A stretch of 44,998 nt of DNA from Chitinophaga pinensis (lineage in GTDB: Bacteria; Bacteroidota; Bacteroidia; 2-12-FULL-35-15), in the NCBI GenBank assembly GCA_945879015.1, contig CAMCUO010000022.1, forward strand, positions 1-44,998, read 5' to 3'. Position 1 is the stretch's first letter, and each line of letters begins with the position of its first letter. Under the pieces are notes generated by a model. That model was not told where the DNA came from. It worked only from the letters and a program-made list of their open reading frames with translations, and did not search any database. The position numbers and the translations under genes are program-made. Positions 26,783 to 35,578 of this stretch are shown piece after piece.

Positions 26783-27895
26783 TTATTTATTAAAATATTT
26801 TGTTTTCAAATCGTTGTATGAAGGAAACGAATTGTAATGCCACATGTCTATTACTGTTCCGCCTTTTAACATCATTAATCCCGGATTTGAACGAACCATT
26901 GTTTTTAAAACTGTTCCGTCCGTGTTATAAAAAACTACATTCGTTTTTGTATCTGCTTTAAATTTCTCTATCGTTTCTTTTGTTGACGCTGTTAGTGCTA
27001 CAAATGTTACACTATCTTGCTTACAAAGCGCTTCAAAATCGTTTATCTTTCCAAATGGATCTTTATCTGCTTTATCTAAATCATAACAAATTAATAAGAA
27101 ATTATAATTCGGATTTTCTATTATGTCTTGCGTATAATCAGAACCTTCCAAATTTGATATGCTGAAATCTACTATTTTAGCAGGAATTCCTTTTTCTATT
27201 TCCTCGGTTCTGCTTTCAACAAAATCGTATGTTACATCCCATCCTTCCGGCCATTTATCAAATTCTTTTGTTTCTCCCGTTTTTTTGTCTTTCAACTTGT
27301 AAAAATATTTCAGCACTGGATCTTTTCCTTTTGTTTGCTCAGGAATATTTAGCCCTATCGCATAAGGACGAAAATCTATAACAGGTAAATAATTGTAAGT
27401 ATAGATTGGAAATGCAGTAGATGCAATTAAAACAAGTAGTACTAAAAACTTCTCTAAACGCTCTCCTACCAATGGATTGATATGTTTTTTGCCGATAAAT
27501 AAAACGATGATTAAAACAAGAAGAATTAAATCTTTGTAAAACGATTGCCATGGTGTAAGTGGAATAGCGTCTCCGAAACAACCGCAACTCAGTACTTTCT
27601 GGAAATATGCTGAATAAAAAGTTAAGAAAGTAAAAAAGACAATCATCAGTAACGAAAGCCAAAGTGTGAGTTTTAGCCTTGCTCCTAACAATAAAGTAAA
27701 TCCAAGAATGATTTCGAAAATACAAATGAACATAGCAAGTGGTAAAGCAATTGGAACAAGAAAGTGCGTTCCAAAAACTTCGAAATACTCAACGAGCTTG
27801 TACCCGAAGCCTACAGCATCATTGGCTTTGATAAATCCGGAAAATATAAATAACAAGCCTACAAGTACGCGCGCTATGTTTGTTATTGTTTTCAT
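26783..27895 (-). CDS. DoxX/MauE-like membrane protein with thioredoxin-like C-terminus (BT_3928 family)
   Basis: 370 residues. The first 140 form a four-helix DoxX/MauE membrane domain (ARVLVGLLFIFSGFIKANDA, with the cysteine pair in SCGCFGD at 103-109). A fifth membrane segment near 150-165 leads to a soluble domain of about 200 residues with a thioredoxin-like order of strands but no CxxC (NFLLICYDLDKAD, FVALTAS, NPGLMMLKGGTVID). MauE-type proteins handle disulfides or quinones in the membrane; for this family the function is not established to my knowledge. It is a marker of the Bacteroidota tpiA/DUF1599/folP neighbourhood. Confidence 0.85.
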   Translation of the reverse strand: MKTITNIARVLVGLLFIFSGFIKANDAVGFGYKLVEYFEVFGTHFLVPIALPLAMFICIFEIILGFTLLLGARLKLTLWLSLLMIVFFTFLTFYSAYFQKVLSCGCFGDAIPLTPWQSFYKDLILLVLIIVLFIGKKHINPLVGERLEKFLVLLVLIASTAFPIYTYNYLPVIDFRPYAIGLNIPEQTKGKDPVLKYFYKLKDKKTGETKEFDKWPEGWDVTYDFVESRTEEIEKGIPAKIVDFSISNLEGSDYTQDIIENPNYNFLLICYDLDKADKDPFGKINDFEALCKQDSVTFVALTASTKETIEKFKADTKTNVVFYNTDGTVLKTMVRSNPGLMMLKGGTVIDMWHYNSFPSYNDLKTKYFNK

Positions 27896-27943
27896 TTGTT
27901 TTTTTTCTTTATTTTTTAAAATAGTTAACTTCTCTTTCCTCTG

Positions 27944-27968
27944 TCTTCGACTACGCTCAGACTGACGG
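27944..27968. repeat. Copy of the TTCGACTACGCTCAG repeat
   Basis: TCTTCGACTACGCTCAGACT begins this copy; an inverted degenerate partner (GACGTCAAACTTAGCGCAGA) follows near 27993-28012. It separates the DUF1599 gene from the DoxX-like gene. Confidence 0.55.
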
Positions 27969-28034
27969 TTGGATACATTCGTTCACCATTGGGACGTCAA
28001 ACTTAGCGCAGACGGAGTGCAACATCTTATATCT

Positions 28035-28577
28035 CTAAGCTTCTTCTTCTATCTTAATCAATGCAAAAATTGCATAGTTAATCATATCGTGAAAATTTGC
28101 ATCCACTCCTTCCGAAATGATTGTTTCGCCTTTGTTATCTTCAATTTGCTTGATACGTAAGAGTTTCATTAAAATCAAATCGGTTAATGAACTTACTCTC
28201 ATATCGCGCCAAGCTTCTCCGTAATCATGGTTTTTGTTTTCCATCAAGCTTCTCGCTTCGTTGGAATGTTTATCAAATAATTTGCTTACTTCATCTGCAG
28301 GCAATTCCATTCGCTGATCATTTTTCAATTCTAATTGGATTAGCCCAATGATTGAATAGTTAATAATACCAATGTATTCGGAGCGTACATCTTCATTTAT
28401 TTTTTGAGTACCTTTATCCTCGATATTTCGGATGCGTTGTGCTTTGATGAATATTTGGTCGGTGATGGAGCTAGTACGAAGGATGCGCCAAGCAGTGCCG
28501 TAATCCTTCATCTTTTTAATAAAAATATCTTTGCAAGAAGTAATTGCAGAATTATATTGAGTAAACGTTTTAGTCAT
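28035..28577 (-). CDS. DUF1599 (nucleotide modification associated domain 1) protein
   Basis: 180 residues from the ATG at 28577; the frame extends upstream through intergenic repeat sequence, which I reject. It holds two tandem copies of the DUF1599 motif: KMKDYGTAWRILRTSSITDQ (from about 22) and KNHDYGEAWRDMRVSSLTDL (from about 113), each followed by a KxxRIxxIED segment. The family was named for association with base-modification genes in phages, but in Bacteroidota it is chromosomal, beside folP. Biochemical role unknown. It is divergent from folP with 92 nt between. Confidence 0.88.
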   Translation of the reverse strand: MTKTFTQYNSAITSCKDIFIKKMKDYGTAWRILRTSSITDQIFIKAQRIRNIEDKGTQKINEDVRSEYIGIINYSIIGLIQLELKNDQRMELPADEVSKLFDKHSNEARSLMENKNHDYGEAWRDMRVSSLTDLILMKLLRIKQIEDNKGETIISEGVDANFHDMINYAIFALIKIEEEA

Positions 28578-28629
28578 AAGAAAAAATTGGAGAATTATTG
28601 AATTGGTGAAATGGAGCTTTATTATCCTC

Positions 28630-28658
28630 AATTCACTAAATCTCTAATTCACTAAATC
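28630..28658. repeat. Two direct copies of a 13-mer upstream of folP
   Basis: AATTCACTAAATC occurs at 28630-28642 and again at 28646-28658 in the short divergent promoter region between the DUF1599 gene and folP. It could be regulatory or one of the genome's simple intergenic repeats. Confidence 0.45.
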
Positions 28659-28669
28659 AATAATTAATA

Positions 28670-29482
28670 ATGGCACAAGATACTGATTTTTCACAAAAAA
28701 TAGAGCGGATTTTTGACCAAAGGTCTATTCCCTTAGTTATGGGTATTTTAAATGTGACACCCGACTCGTTTTTTGATGGTGGGAAGTACTTACAGGAGCA
28801 AGATTGGCTGGCACAAACAGGTAAAATGATAGAGGAAGGTGCCGAAATTATTGACATTGGTGCTTGTTCTACTCGTCCAGGTTCCCCACAACCCACATTA
28901 GAAGAAGAATCCGAGCGATTGATAAAAGTGATAAAATCGGTTCGAAAAGCTCATCCTGAAATGCTTATTTCGGTTGATACTTACCGCGCAAGTATTGCTG
29001 AGCAGGCTTTAAATGCAGGAGCAAATATCATCAACGACATTTCTGGTGGAACGCTGGATTCAAAGATGTTTGAGACGGTTGCGAAATTTAAGGTTCCATA
29101 CGTTTTAATGCACATTCAAGGAAACCCTGAAACCATGCAGCAAAACCCTGTTTATATGGATGTTGTAAAGGAAGTTCATCATTTTTTTGAAGAAAACCTA
29201 AAGAAACTAAATGAATTAGGTGTAAAACTGGTAATCTTAGATCCTGGATTTGGTTTTGGAAAAACGGTTGAACATAATACAGAATTACTCAACAATTTAG
29301 ATCAATTTCAATCCTTTAAGCTTCCTATTTTAGTAGGCATTTCTAGAAAATCATTTGTTAATAAAATATTAAATATCAATTCAATAGATACCAGCAACGC
29401 AACTAACATATTAAACAAAAAGGCTGTTGAAAACGGAGCTAAAATATTACGTGTTCACGATGTGAAAGAAGCTTTGAAGTGA
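28670..29482 (+). CDS. folP: Dihydropteroate synthase
   Basis: 270 residues. It condenses para-aminobenzoate with 6-hydroxymethyl-dihydropterin diphosphate in folate synthesis and is the sulfonamide target. Motifs in order: VMGILNVTPDSFFDGG (diphosphate loop), IIDIGACSTRPGS (loop 2), ISVDTYRASIAEQA, NDISGG, LDPGFGFGKT, and GISRKSF with the conserved Arg/Lys, then a terminal RVHDV. The usual loop-2 GGESTRPG reads GACSTRPG here, with the Ser-Thr-Arg-Pro-Gly core kept. It ends in TGA, evidence that UGA is a normal stop in this genome. Confidence 0.96.
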   Translation: MAQDTDFSQKIERIFDQRSIPLVMGILNVTPDSFFDGGKYLQEQDWLAQTGKMIEEGAEIIDIGACSTRPGSPQPTLEEESERLIKVIKSVRKAHPEMLISVDTYRASIAEQALNAGANIINDISGGTLDSKMFETVAKFKVPYVLMHIQGNPETMQQNPVYMDVVKEVHHFFEENLKKLNELGVKLVILDPGFGFGKTVEHNTELLNNLDQFQSFKLPILVGISRKSFVNKILNINSIDTSNATNILNKKAVENGAKILRVHDVKEALK

Positions 29483-29633
29483 TTCAGATACTTGAATATT
29501 TGAAGAAGACGAAATAATACTTTTCCTCTCCTGTGGACTTTTCTTATTGGCTAGCAAAAACGCATTCCTAACGAAAAGTCAGCCTCTCCCTTATGCTCTC
29601 TGCATAAATTTGAATGAAATAAAATTTATTCTA

Positions 29634-29714
29634 ATGAAAAGTTATCTACTATTTATCGGTCTCTTTATTCAATTCCAGGTGTTGCCTCAATTCGGTTCAC
29701 TCTACAAATATTGA
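29634..29714 (+). CDS. Possible 26-codon ORF resembling a lone signal peptide
   Basis: ATG at 29634 opens MKSYLLFIGLFIQFQVLPQ, a signal-peptide-like start, and stops after 26 codons at TGA. It could be the 5' remnant of an exported-protein gene or chance. The rest of the 340-nt gap (29483-29822) holds an 8-bp inverted repeat (GACTTTTC / GAAAAGTC) and a terminator, nothing else I can identify. Confidence 0.2.
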   Translation: MKSYLLFIGLFIQFQVLPQFGSLYKY

Positions 29715-29772
29715 ATTGTTTATTTTTTTATTCCCTTCCTACTCGTATATTTCTAATAAATTATAATCAAAA

Positions 29773-29799
29773 AAAATCCAGACACTAGGTCTGGATTTT
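29773..29799. terminator. Bidirectional terminator between folP and the M36 protease gene
   Basis: An 11-bp stem AAAATCCAGAC / GTCTGGATTTT with a 5-nt loop, flanked by A and T runs, located where two genes converge. Confidence 0.8.
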
Positions 29800-29822
29800 C
29801 TTATTTTCTTAATCAAAAACAC

Positions 29823-32804
29823 CTATTTCATCACAGCAACTTTCTGCACATGATCTTTTTTGCCAGTTTTAATATTTAATTGATAAATGCCTGCTGCAAA
29901 AACATCCGTATCAATTTTTAAAGTATGTCTTCCTAAACTGTTTTCTGTCATTGATTTTGAATAAATCAATTGTCCGATACTGTTTGTCATTTCAATTACA
30001 ACATCTTCAGCATTTAATAATTCAAAAGAAACATTGATAGTGCTACTTGCAGGATTTGGAAATACACTTACAAATGCAACGGAAGTATTTTCATCAATGC
30101 CAACTGCAGCTTGTTCGTATAAATAATAATCATCAATTGCTCCTTCTACCAAGCTACCACCATTTAAATACGCTCCTGTAATTAAACTATCAGAAGTCAT
30201 AAAACGCATTTGAACAGATGAACCTAAAGGAACATAATCTGTTACTCTAAATGCAAATCGTCTCCAGCTCTTATCAGCAACTTGTGTTTGTTCAACAGGA
30301 ATCCAAGTTATACCATCGTTTGTAATTTGTGTTATCCAGAAATCTTGTCCTGGGTTAGCACCTGAATTATTGCTCCACCAACGGTAATAAGTAAAAATTG
30401 GATTTGTATAAGTAGATAAATTATAAATTGGAGATTCCAATGTTGTTATACCTGCATCCACATCGTTTGTACCAAGTCCTGATGTAATGCTTGGAGCATT
30501 TCCAGTAATGGCACACATACTTCCACCCGCGGTGTTTTGCGAATTTGGTTGAACTATTGTAGAAGGCGTTCCTGGTGTTCCGTAAGAACCTACTGGAACA
30601 TCTACTAACCACTGGCCTGTTGTTGCATTATCGGAAGCAATACCTTGTCCCCAAGCACCAAAGTTTACATCAAAATCTTCTTCTTGAATTAAGGATGCGC
30701 CATTTAAAATAAAATAAGGAATATTTGCAGGGGTATCATCAGCCCCTATTGGTCTAACAACACTCAAAGTACCAGTTGTTCCCATTAATCCTAAATAGTA
30801 TCCTATTACAGTTCCGTTTGGTTGTGCCGGAATAGTTGCAGAATAATTTATTCCACTTACTAAAGCCATTGGCATATTTGTCCAAGCACCCAAACGATTT
30901 ATTTTATAATATAATTCCACAGAGCTCAAAGCCCAAGGATAAACGACACTTACAGAAGCATTGATTGGAATTCCAGCTGTTGAAACAGAAGCCATAACAG
31001 GAACGTGAGTAATAACGGCATTCGACAATAAAGTAATTCCATGTAAATCAAATGCATCTATAATCGCATTGTCGTTAGGTGTTCCATTAGTAATATCATT
31101 ATCACCACCATTTGTAGGTAAATCATCAATGGTTAAAGCTTCAATTAAAATGTCAACATATACTTGTCCTTCAGTTCCATCAGGACCAGTAATTGTTGCA
31201 TAAAAAGTTTCTTTGAACAAGTCCATCATTTGCTGAAGGTTTCCAAAATTCAAATTGGTATCCCACCAACATCCTGCAATAATTTCTCCATCAGCATGAA
31301 CTTCACCAACTAAATCTTGAGGAAATACTTTTTTATTGATATCGTATCTTCTAACAACAACAGTTGGATCGGTATCATCAAATCCAATTCCTAAAATCGG
31401 ACTAGTTGTTATTCCTAATGCCCAAATATCAGCGTATCCTTCTCCCATTCCTCCATTATTAAATGAAGCGCCTTGTGAAGTATAGAATTGATCGTTTATC
31501 CCATGTCCATATTCGTGATAAACCACATCTCCAACTTGTGCTAAGGAATTACATCCACCACCAGTAGCATAAAAATTAATAGATGTACCAGTATAAAATG
31601 CATTACAAGTTCCAGCTAAATCTACGTTTGTTGGTAATGGGTTATCCATGTCTGTAAATGCAGGAAACTTTGTTTTCATATAATCGTGAACAATATTTAC
31701 GTGATAATATGCCGATAATTCACGAATGTTAGCATCAGCATTAAAAGAAAAATTGTTTGTTCCAGGATTTGCAGTTGCAGTGAAAGATGGTGTAACGCCA
31801 GCTGTTTCAACTTTTGCCCACAGTCCTTCTAACGAAAAAGTAACACTAACAGGAGAAACACTAGGCAAACCAATATATCCTGCAGCATCCGTGTTGTAGG
31901 TTGTTGCGCCTTGAACCATTTGCATATTCACTAAAGGCATTACTTGAGTAGGGTCATAAGGATTTGTTGGATAAACTGTTCCAGTGATAGTAATGTCCGT
32001 TGCAGCAGCAGGAACTGGTGGCGGTGTTACTTTTGGATCGAAGTGCAATACTTTGTTTGTGCGTGATAAAACTTCACCCGTATTTGCATCTACTAAAGTT
32101 AAATATTTAGCGGGTACTCCAACTGCATCCATCGTTTCAATAGTCGCTTCGTATACTAAGTGATAAATATTTTTCTTGAATTCAGGTACTGGTAAAATAA
32201 ATAATTGCGTTTTTACAGAAGTATTTACAACCGGATCAATGATTCCAACTTTTGCAAAAGTAATTGCATCGCTACCAGAAATTGTTGGACTTGTAGAAAT
32301 TGCAATATCGTTAAAAACATCACAACCAAATGTAACAACGCTTCCAGCAGGAGTCATTTTTACATACAAATCAGCATACAGCACTTTTAATCCTCCATGC
32401 ATTTGATTAAAATGTACATAGTGAAAATTTTCAGAAATACTAGTTCCTCTGAAACTCAATTCAGAAACGGGAATATTGTATCCAGAAAGTTTAGAATTTA
32501 TAAAGTTCATTGCTTTAGTTTGAGGATCCATTCCAAATACAGGAATTGGTTTACCAAAAGCACGATGAGGTTTTGCGTTTTCTTCATTAAACATTACATA
32601 CCATGTTCCGTTTGTAGAAACGAAATTTTGCCATTCAGCACTTTCTCGTAAAGCTTGTTGAAAAGCAACATCTGGCAAACGTTTAGGGTTCTTGATAAAA
32701 CGAACATCGTTTTTGTTGGCGTTTGAAATGATTCCGCCTTCGGATGCAAATAAGCCCAAGGATGCAAACAGCATTAAAGCGGTAGTGTAATTTTTAATAG
32801 TCAT
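29823..32804 (-). CDS. M36 (fungalysin-like) metalloprotease with T9SS sorting domain
   Basis: 993 residues from the ATG at 32804. A signal peptide (TIKNYTTALMLFASLGLFA) and an N-terminal FTP-like propeptide (about 40-260) come first. A carboxypeptidase-regulatory-like insertion follows (about 272-350: ITGTVYPTNPYD). The catalytic domain has the zinc-binding HEYGH (about 430-434) and the third-ligand motif GEGYAD (about 454-459). Then come beta-sandwich modules, including a MAM- or jelly-roll-like region, and a type A T9SS tail (VSVFPNPASSTINVSF ... AAGIYQLNIKTG). Expected to be secreted and self-processed, degrading extracellular protein. Single gene, no cotranscribed neighbour. Confidence 0.92.
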   Translation of the reverse strand: MTIKNYTTALMLFASLGLFASEGGIISNANKNDVRFIKNPKRLPDVAFQQALRESAEWQNFVSTNGTWYVMFNEENAKPHRAFGKPIPVFGMDPQTKAMNFINSKLSGYNIPVSELSFRGTSISENFHYVHFNQMHGGLKVLYADLYVKMTPAGSVVTFGCDVFNDIAISTSPTISGSDAITFAKVGIIDPVVNTSVKTQLFILPVPEFKKNIYHLVYEATIETMDAVGVPAKYLTLVDANTGEVLSRTNKVLHFDPKVTPPPVPAAATDITITGTVYPTNPYDPTQVMPLVNMQMVQGATTYNTDAAGYIGLPSVSPVSVTFSLEGLWAKVETAGVTPSFTATANPGTNNFSFNADANIRELSAYYHVNIVHDYMKTKFPAFTDMDNPLPTNVDLAGTCNAFYTGTSINFYATGGGCNSLAQVGDVVYHEYGHGINDQFYTSQGASFNNGGMGEGYADIWALGITTSPILGIGFDDTDPTVVVRRYDINKKVFPQDLVGEVHADGEIIAGCWWDTNLNFGNLQQMMDLFKETFYATITGPDGTEGQVYVDILIEALTIDDLPTNGGDNDITNGTPNDNAIIDAFDLHGITLLSNAVITHVPVMASVSTAGIPINASVSVVYPWALSSVELYYKINRLGAWTNMPMALVSGINYSATIPAQPNGTVIGYYLGLMGTTGTLSVVRPIGADDTPANIPYFILNGASLIQEEDFDVNFGAWGQGIASDNATTGQWLVDVPVGSYGTPGTPSTIVQPNSQNTAGGSMCAITGNAPSITSGLGTNDVDAGITTLESPIYNLSTYTNPIFTYYRWWSNNSGANPGQDFWITQITNDGITWIPVEQTQVADKSWRRFAFRVTDYVPLGSSVQMRFMTSDSLITGAYLNGGSLVEGAIDDYYLYEQAAVGIDENTSVAFVSVFPNPASSTINVSFELLNAEDVVIEMTNSIGQLIYSKSMTENSLGRHTLKIDTDVFAAGIYQLNIKTGKKDHVQKVAVMK

Positions 32805-32944
32805 GTAGCGCAATGATTTAGTAATTATAGGATAAAGAAAGGAAATAAAAAGGTAAAAGGCAAATAAATTTAGTAGAAAGAATTAGGCTCCGTAAACACG
32901 CTTCCACTTAGTTCTGTGACTATCGGCCTATTCGTTTAGCTACC

Positions 32945-33090
32945 CTTCGACTGCGCTCAGGGTGACGCTTTGTGCACACCATTTCTAATCGTCAGCTTTA
33001 ATTGTATCGACTCCGCTCAGGGTGACGCTGTGAGAAGCGTAATCTCGCAACCGTCATCCCGCACAATCCCATCGACTCTGCTCGAGGTGA
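32945..33090. repeat. Three copies of the TCGACTNCGCTCAG repeat
   Basis: Direct copies at 32945-32968, 33005-33030 and 33071-33090 (the last degenerate), about 60 bp apart. Together with an unremarkable stretch they fill the gap upstream of the protease gene (32805-33118), where I see no gene. Confidence 0.65.
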
Positions 33091-33119
33091 TATGAAAAGA
33101 TAAACAATGTGCCTATCCT

Positions 33120-33418
33120 GTTAAAAACCGAAATCACAGGCAGTCCGTTGCAATTATCATTAAAAATTACAGTATCAGCTTGTGAACATTCGCCACTCAG
33201 CTGCTCAACCCAATATGTTCCTGATGAATTTAATGTGATGGACGCTTTAGTTTCTCCCGTATTCCACAAATACGAACTTGCATATAAACAAAACTAGGCG
33301 AACCATTGTTTTGAAAACCTCCTAAAGTCATGTATTGTTCGCCAACACTTGCAGTATAAGTTTCTGTTATTTTTGTCCAGATAGTTGGATTAAAAGGAAC
33401 AATAACCTTTCGGCATAA
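33120..33418 (-). pseudogene. Decayed fragment of a T9SS-type secreted protein
   Basis: Two pieces in different frames. At 33281-33418 the minus strand reads PTIWTKITETYTASVGEQYM then TLGGFQNNG, the pattern of a carbohydrate-binding-like module (W-x-x-I, Y-x-A-x-x-x-E-Q-Y) common in secreted Bacteroidota proteins. At about 33120-33290, in another frame, it reads YLWNTGETKASITLNSSGTY then WVEQLSGECSQADT, an Ig-like repeat typical of large T9SS adhesins. Neither has a start, and the ends run into repeats. The first piece is in frame with, and directly follows, the stop codon of the MBL gene at 33419. The remainder of the gene is missing. Confidence 0.6.
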
Positions 33419-34180
33419 TTATAAAGTAATTTTTAATCCATCGTAAGCAATTTCAATATTTTCTGGCAACTCTTTTTGAACATCCGCGTGTAATCCTAAT
33501 TGATGACTAATGTGAGTAAAATAAGCTTTTTCGGGCTTTAATTCATTGACTAAATCTATTGCTTCTTGCAAAGTAAAATGCGAAATATGTGGTTCTCTTC
33601 TTAGTGCATTTAACACCAATACTTTCGAATTCTTTATTTTTTCTTTTTCTAGATCAGAGATATAATTCGCATCGGTGATGTAGGAAAAATCACCAATTCG
33701 AAATCCAAAAACAGGTAATTTATAATGCATCACTTCTATTGGCAAAATATCAACTCCTTCTATCGTGAATTTTTTATTTTCAATGAGATGTAAATTTATT
33801 TCAGGTATTCCAGGATATTTTGAATCGTGAAATATGTATGGATATTCTCTTCTGATAGCTTCTTGTACAAGAGCAGATGCATATACTTCCATCTTCTTTT
33901 TGTTGACAAAATTAAATGCTCTTATGTCATCAAATCCAGCAGTATGGTCTTTGTGTTCATGCGTAAAAATAATTGCATCCATTTGTTTTACATTTTCTCG
34001 CAGCATTTGCTGACGGAAATCCGGACCTGTATCTATAACAAAAGTTTTATTACTCGCTTCAATTAAAACAGAAGTACGCAAACGTTTATCATGGGAATCT
34101 GCTGATGCACATACATTACAAGGACATGCAATAATTGGCACACCTTGTGAAGTTCCTGTTCCTAAAAAAGTTATCTGCAC
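33419..34180 (-). CDS. MBL-fold metallo-hydrolase (PhnP-like)
   Basis: 254 residues. Motifs: FLGTGTSQGVP (about 5-15), CPCNVC (a cysteine cluster seen in PhnP-like proteins), VIDTGPDFR, and the metal site FTHEHKDHTAGFDD, then ITDANY and a C-terminal FTHISHQLG. PhnP and relatives are cyclic phosphodiesterases that use two metal ions; the substrate here is unknown. The start is GTG at 34178-34180, since homologs begin just before FLGTGTSQG. An upstream ATG at 34252 lies beyond the cysteine desulfurase terminator and would translate through its hairpin. Confidence 0.85.
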   Translation of the reverse strand: MQITFLGTGTSQGVPIIACPCNVCASADSHDKRLRTSVLIEASNKTFVIDTGPDFRQQMLRENVKQMDAIIFTHEHKDHTAGFDDIRAFNFVNKKKMEVYASALVQEAIRREYPYIFHDSKYPGIPEINLHLIENKKFTIEGVDILPIEVMHYKLPVFGFRIGDFSYITDANYISDLEKEKIKNSKVLVLNALRREPHISHFTLQEAIDLVNELKPEKAYFTHISHQLGLHADVQKELPENIEIAYDGLKITL

Positions 34181-34213
34181 TTTATATGTAAATATTAGAA
34201 AAGCTAAGATAAT

Positions 34214-34243
34214 AAAAAAGTCCCGAGGTAAAACTCGGGACTT
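34214..34243 (-). terminator. Terminator of the cysteine desulfurase gene
   Basis: Perfect 10-bp stem AAGTCCCGAG / CTCGGGACTT (34218-34227, 34234-34243), followed on the minus strand by a T-run. Its core is identical to that of the tRNA-Arg terminator at 9487-9529. Confidence 0.8.
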
Positions 34244-34263
34244 CAATTTCAATATTATTCTTA

Positions 34264-35409
34264 TTAATTATTTACTGTAACTTTAACTCCATAAATTTCT
34301 TTTAAAGCATTTACTGCAATATCTACTTCAGCTTTTGTATTGTTTTTACAAAAAGAAAAACGAACCGATGGACGAGTAACGTCCGCTCCTATTCCACGCA
34401 ATACGTGTGAACCAACATCGCTTCCGGAAGTACATGCACTTCCACCAGATGCTGAAATACCTTTTATATCTAAATCAAACAATAACATTTCTGCTTTATC
34501 GGTATGCGGCAAACGAACGTTTAAAACGGTATACAGACAATTATCCATACAAGAACCATTGAATTCAACTCCTGGAATACTAGCTTTCAATTGCTCAACG
34601 AAATAGCTTTTTAAATCCGTAATATGCTTTTGATGTTCGTGCAAATCGCGCATTGCAACTTCCATTGCTTTTCCTAAACCAACAATTCCATATAAATTCT
34701 CTGTTCCTCCACGCATGTTGCGCTCTTGCGCTCCTCCGTATATCAATGGATTGATTTTTATTTTACTATTTACATATAAGAATCCAACTCCTTTTGGTCC
34801 ATGAAACTTGTGTGCAGCACAAGTAATAAAATGAACATTTATTTTTTGTAAATCCATTTCATAATGTCCCATTGTTTGAACTGTATCAGAATGGAAAATC
34901 GCATCATATTTCGCACAAATTTCTCCTACTTTTTCTAATGAAATCATATTTCCAATTTCATTGTTTGCATGCATTAATGAAACCAATGTTCTTTCATTTT
35001 CACTTAGCAATTGGTCGAGGTGATTTAAATCAATATGACCATCAGGGGTCGTATTTACAAAACTCAATTTTATTTTGCCTTCGTGCTCTAATGTTTCCAA
35101 GGTATGCAATACTGCATGATGCTCAATTTTACTAGTGACTGCGTGCTTAATTCCTAAATCATGAACACTGCAACGAATGGCCATATTATCCGCTTCTGTT
35201 CCACCAGATGTAAAAAATATTTCAGATGGAGATGCATTCAATGTTTTCGCGACAATTTTTCTTGCACCTTCAATTGCTGCACGAGTTTTTCTTCCATACG
35301 AATGTATAGAAGAAGGATTCCCAAAATGCTCTGTCAGGTATGGCAACATTACATCTAGCACTTCTTTATCCAGAGCAGTTGTAGCAGCGTTATCAAAATA
35401 AATTTTCAT
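34264..35409 (-). CDS. Cysteine desulfurase, NifS/IscS family
   Basis: 381 residues, PLP enzyme releasing sulfur from cysteine for Fe-S clusters and thiolation. Motifs: YFDNAATT (4-11), FGNPSSIHSYG (29-39), GGTEADN (69-75), MHANNEIG (146-153), HSDTVQTMG (173-181), the PLP lysine in CAAHKFHGPKG (Lys201), and the active-site cysteine in SGGSACTSGS (Cys326). The length and SACTSGS loop fit the group I IscS/NifS type. No IscU or scaffold gene is adjacent, so I give no specific symbol. The enzyme is cytosolic. Confidence 0.93.
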   Translation of the reverse strand: MKIYFDNAATTALDKEVLDVMLPYLTEHFGNPSSIHSYGRKTRAAIEGARKIVAKTLNASPSEIFFTSGGTEADNMAIRCSVHDLGIKHAVTSKIEHHAVLHTLETLEHEGKIKLSFVNTTPDGHIDLNHLDQLLSENERTLVSLMHANNEIGNMISLEKVGEICAKYDAIFHSDTVQTMGHYEMDLQKINVHFITCAAHKFHGPKGVGFLYVNSKIKINPLIYGGAQERNMRGGTENLYGIVGLGKAMEVAMRDLHEHQKHITDLKSYFVEQLKASIPGVEFNGSCMDNCLYTVLNVRLPHTDKAEMLLFDLDIKGISASGGSACTSGSDVGSHVLRGIGADVTRPSVRFSFCKNNTKAEVDIAVNALKEIYGVKVTVNN

Positions 35410-35465
35410 CTTTTAAACAATTACTTTATTTATAAAAACTATATTGGTACGGATATCAAATCTTT

Positions 35466-35537
35466 ACGAATTTTACGAATCTGTGTTTGCTATTTTTTTA
35501 TTACGTTTCGATTCGTAATATTCGTTTTTTCATTCGT
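35466..35537. repeat. Palindromic array of ACGAAT / ATTCGT units
   Basis: ACGAAT at 35466 and 35475 and ATTCGT at 35511, 35520 and 35532. The first pair and the next pair each have 9-bp spacing, so the two arms can pair in register. It sits between the cysteine desulfurase start and the glmM end. A related stretch (TTATTCGTTATC) occurs at about 12450 before rnpB. Confidence 0.5.
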
Positions 35538-35578
35538 TATCTGTACAAAATACAAATGTAAATTTATTGTCGAATTCT

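Noticed and set aside
28578..28631. Upstream extension of the DUF1599 protein
   Set aside because: The added residues come from repeat sequence in the divergent promoter region; the ATG at 28577 fits the family start.
33054..33269. A 71-residue gene
   Set aside because: It has no proper start, resembles the middle of an Ig-like adhesin repeat and ends in repeat sequence; it is better read as part of a decayed gene.
34181..34252. ATG at 34252 as start of the MBL hydrolase
   Set aside because: It would translate through the cysteine desulfurase terminator hairpin; the conserved FLGTGTSQG begins right after the GTG at 34180.
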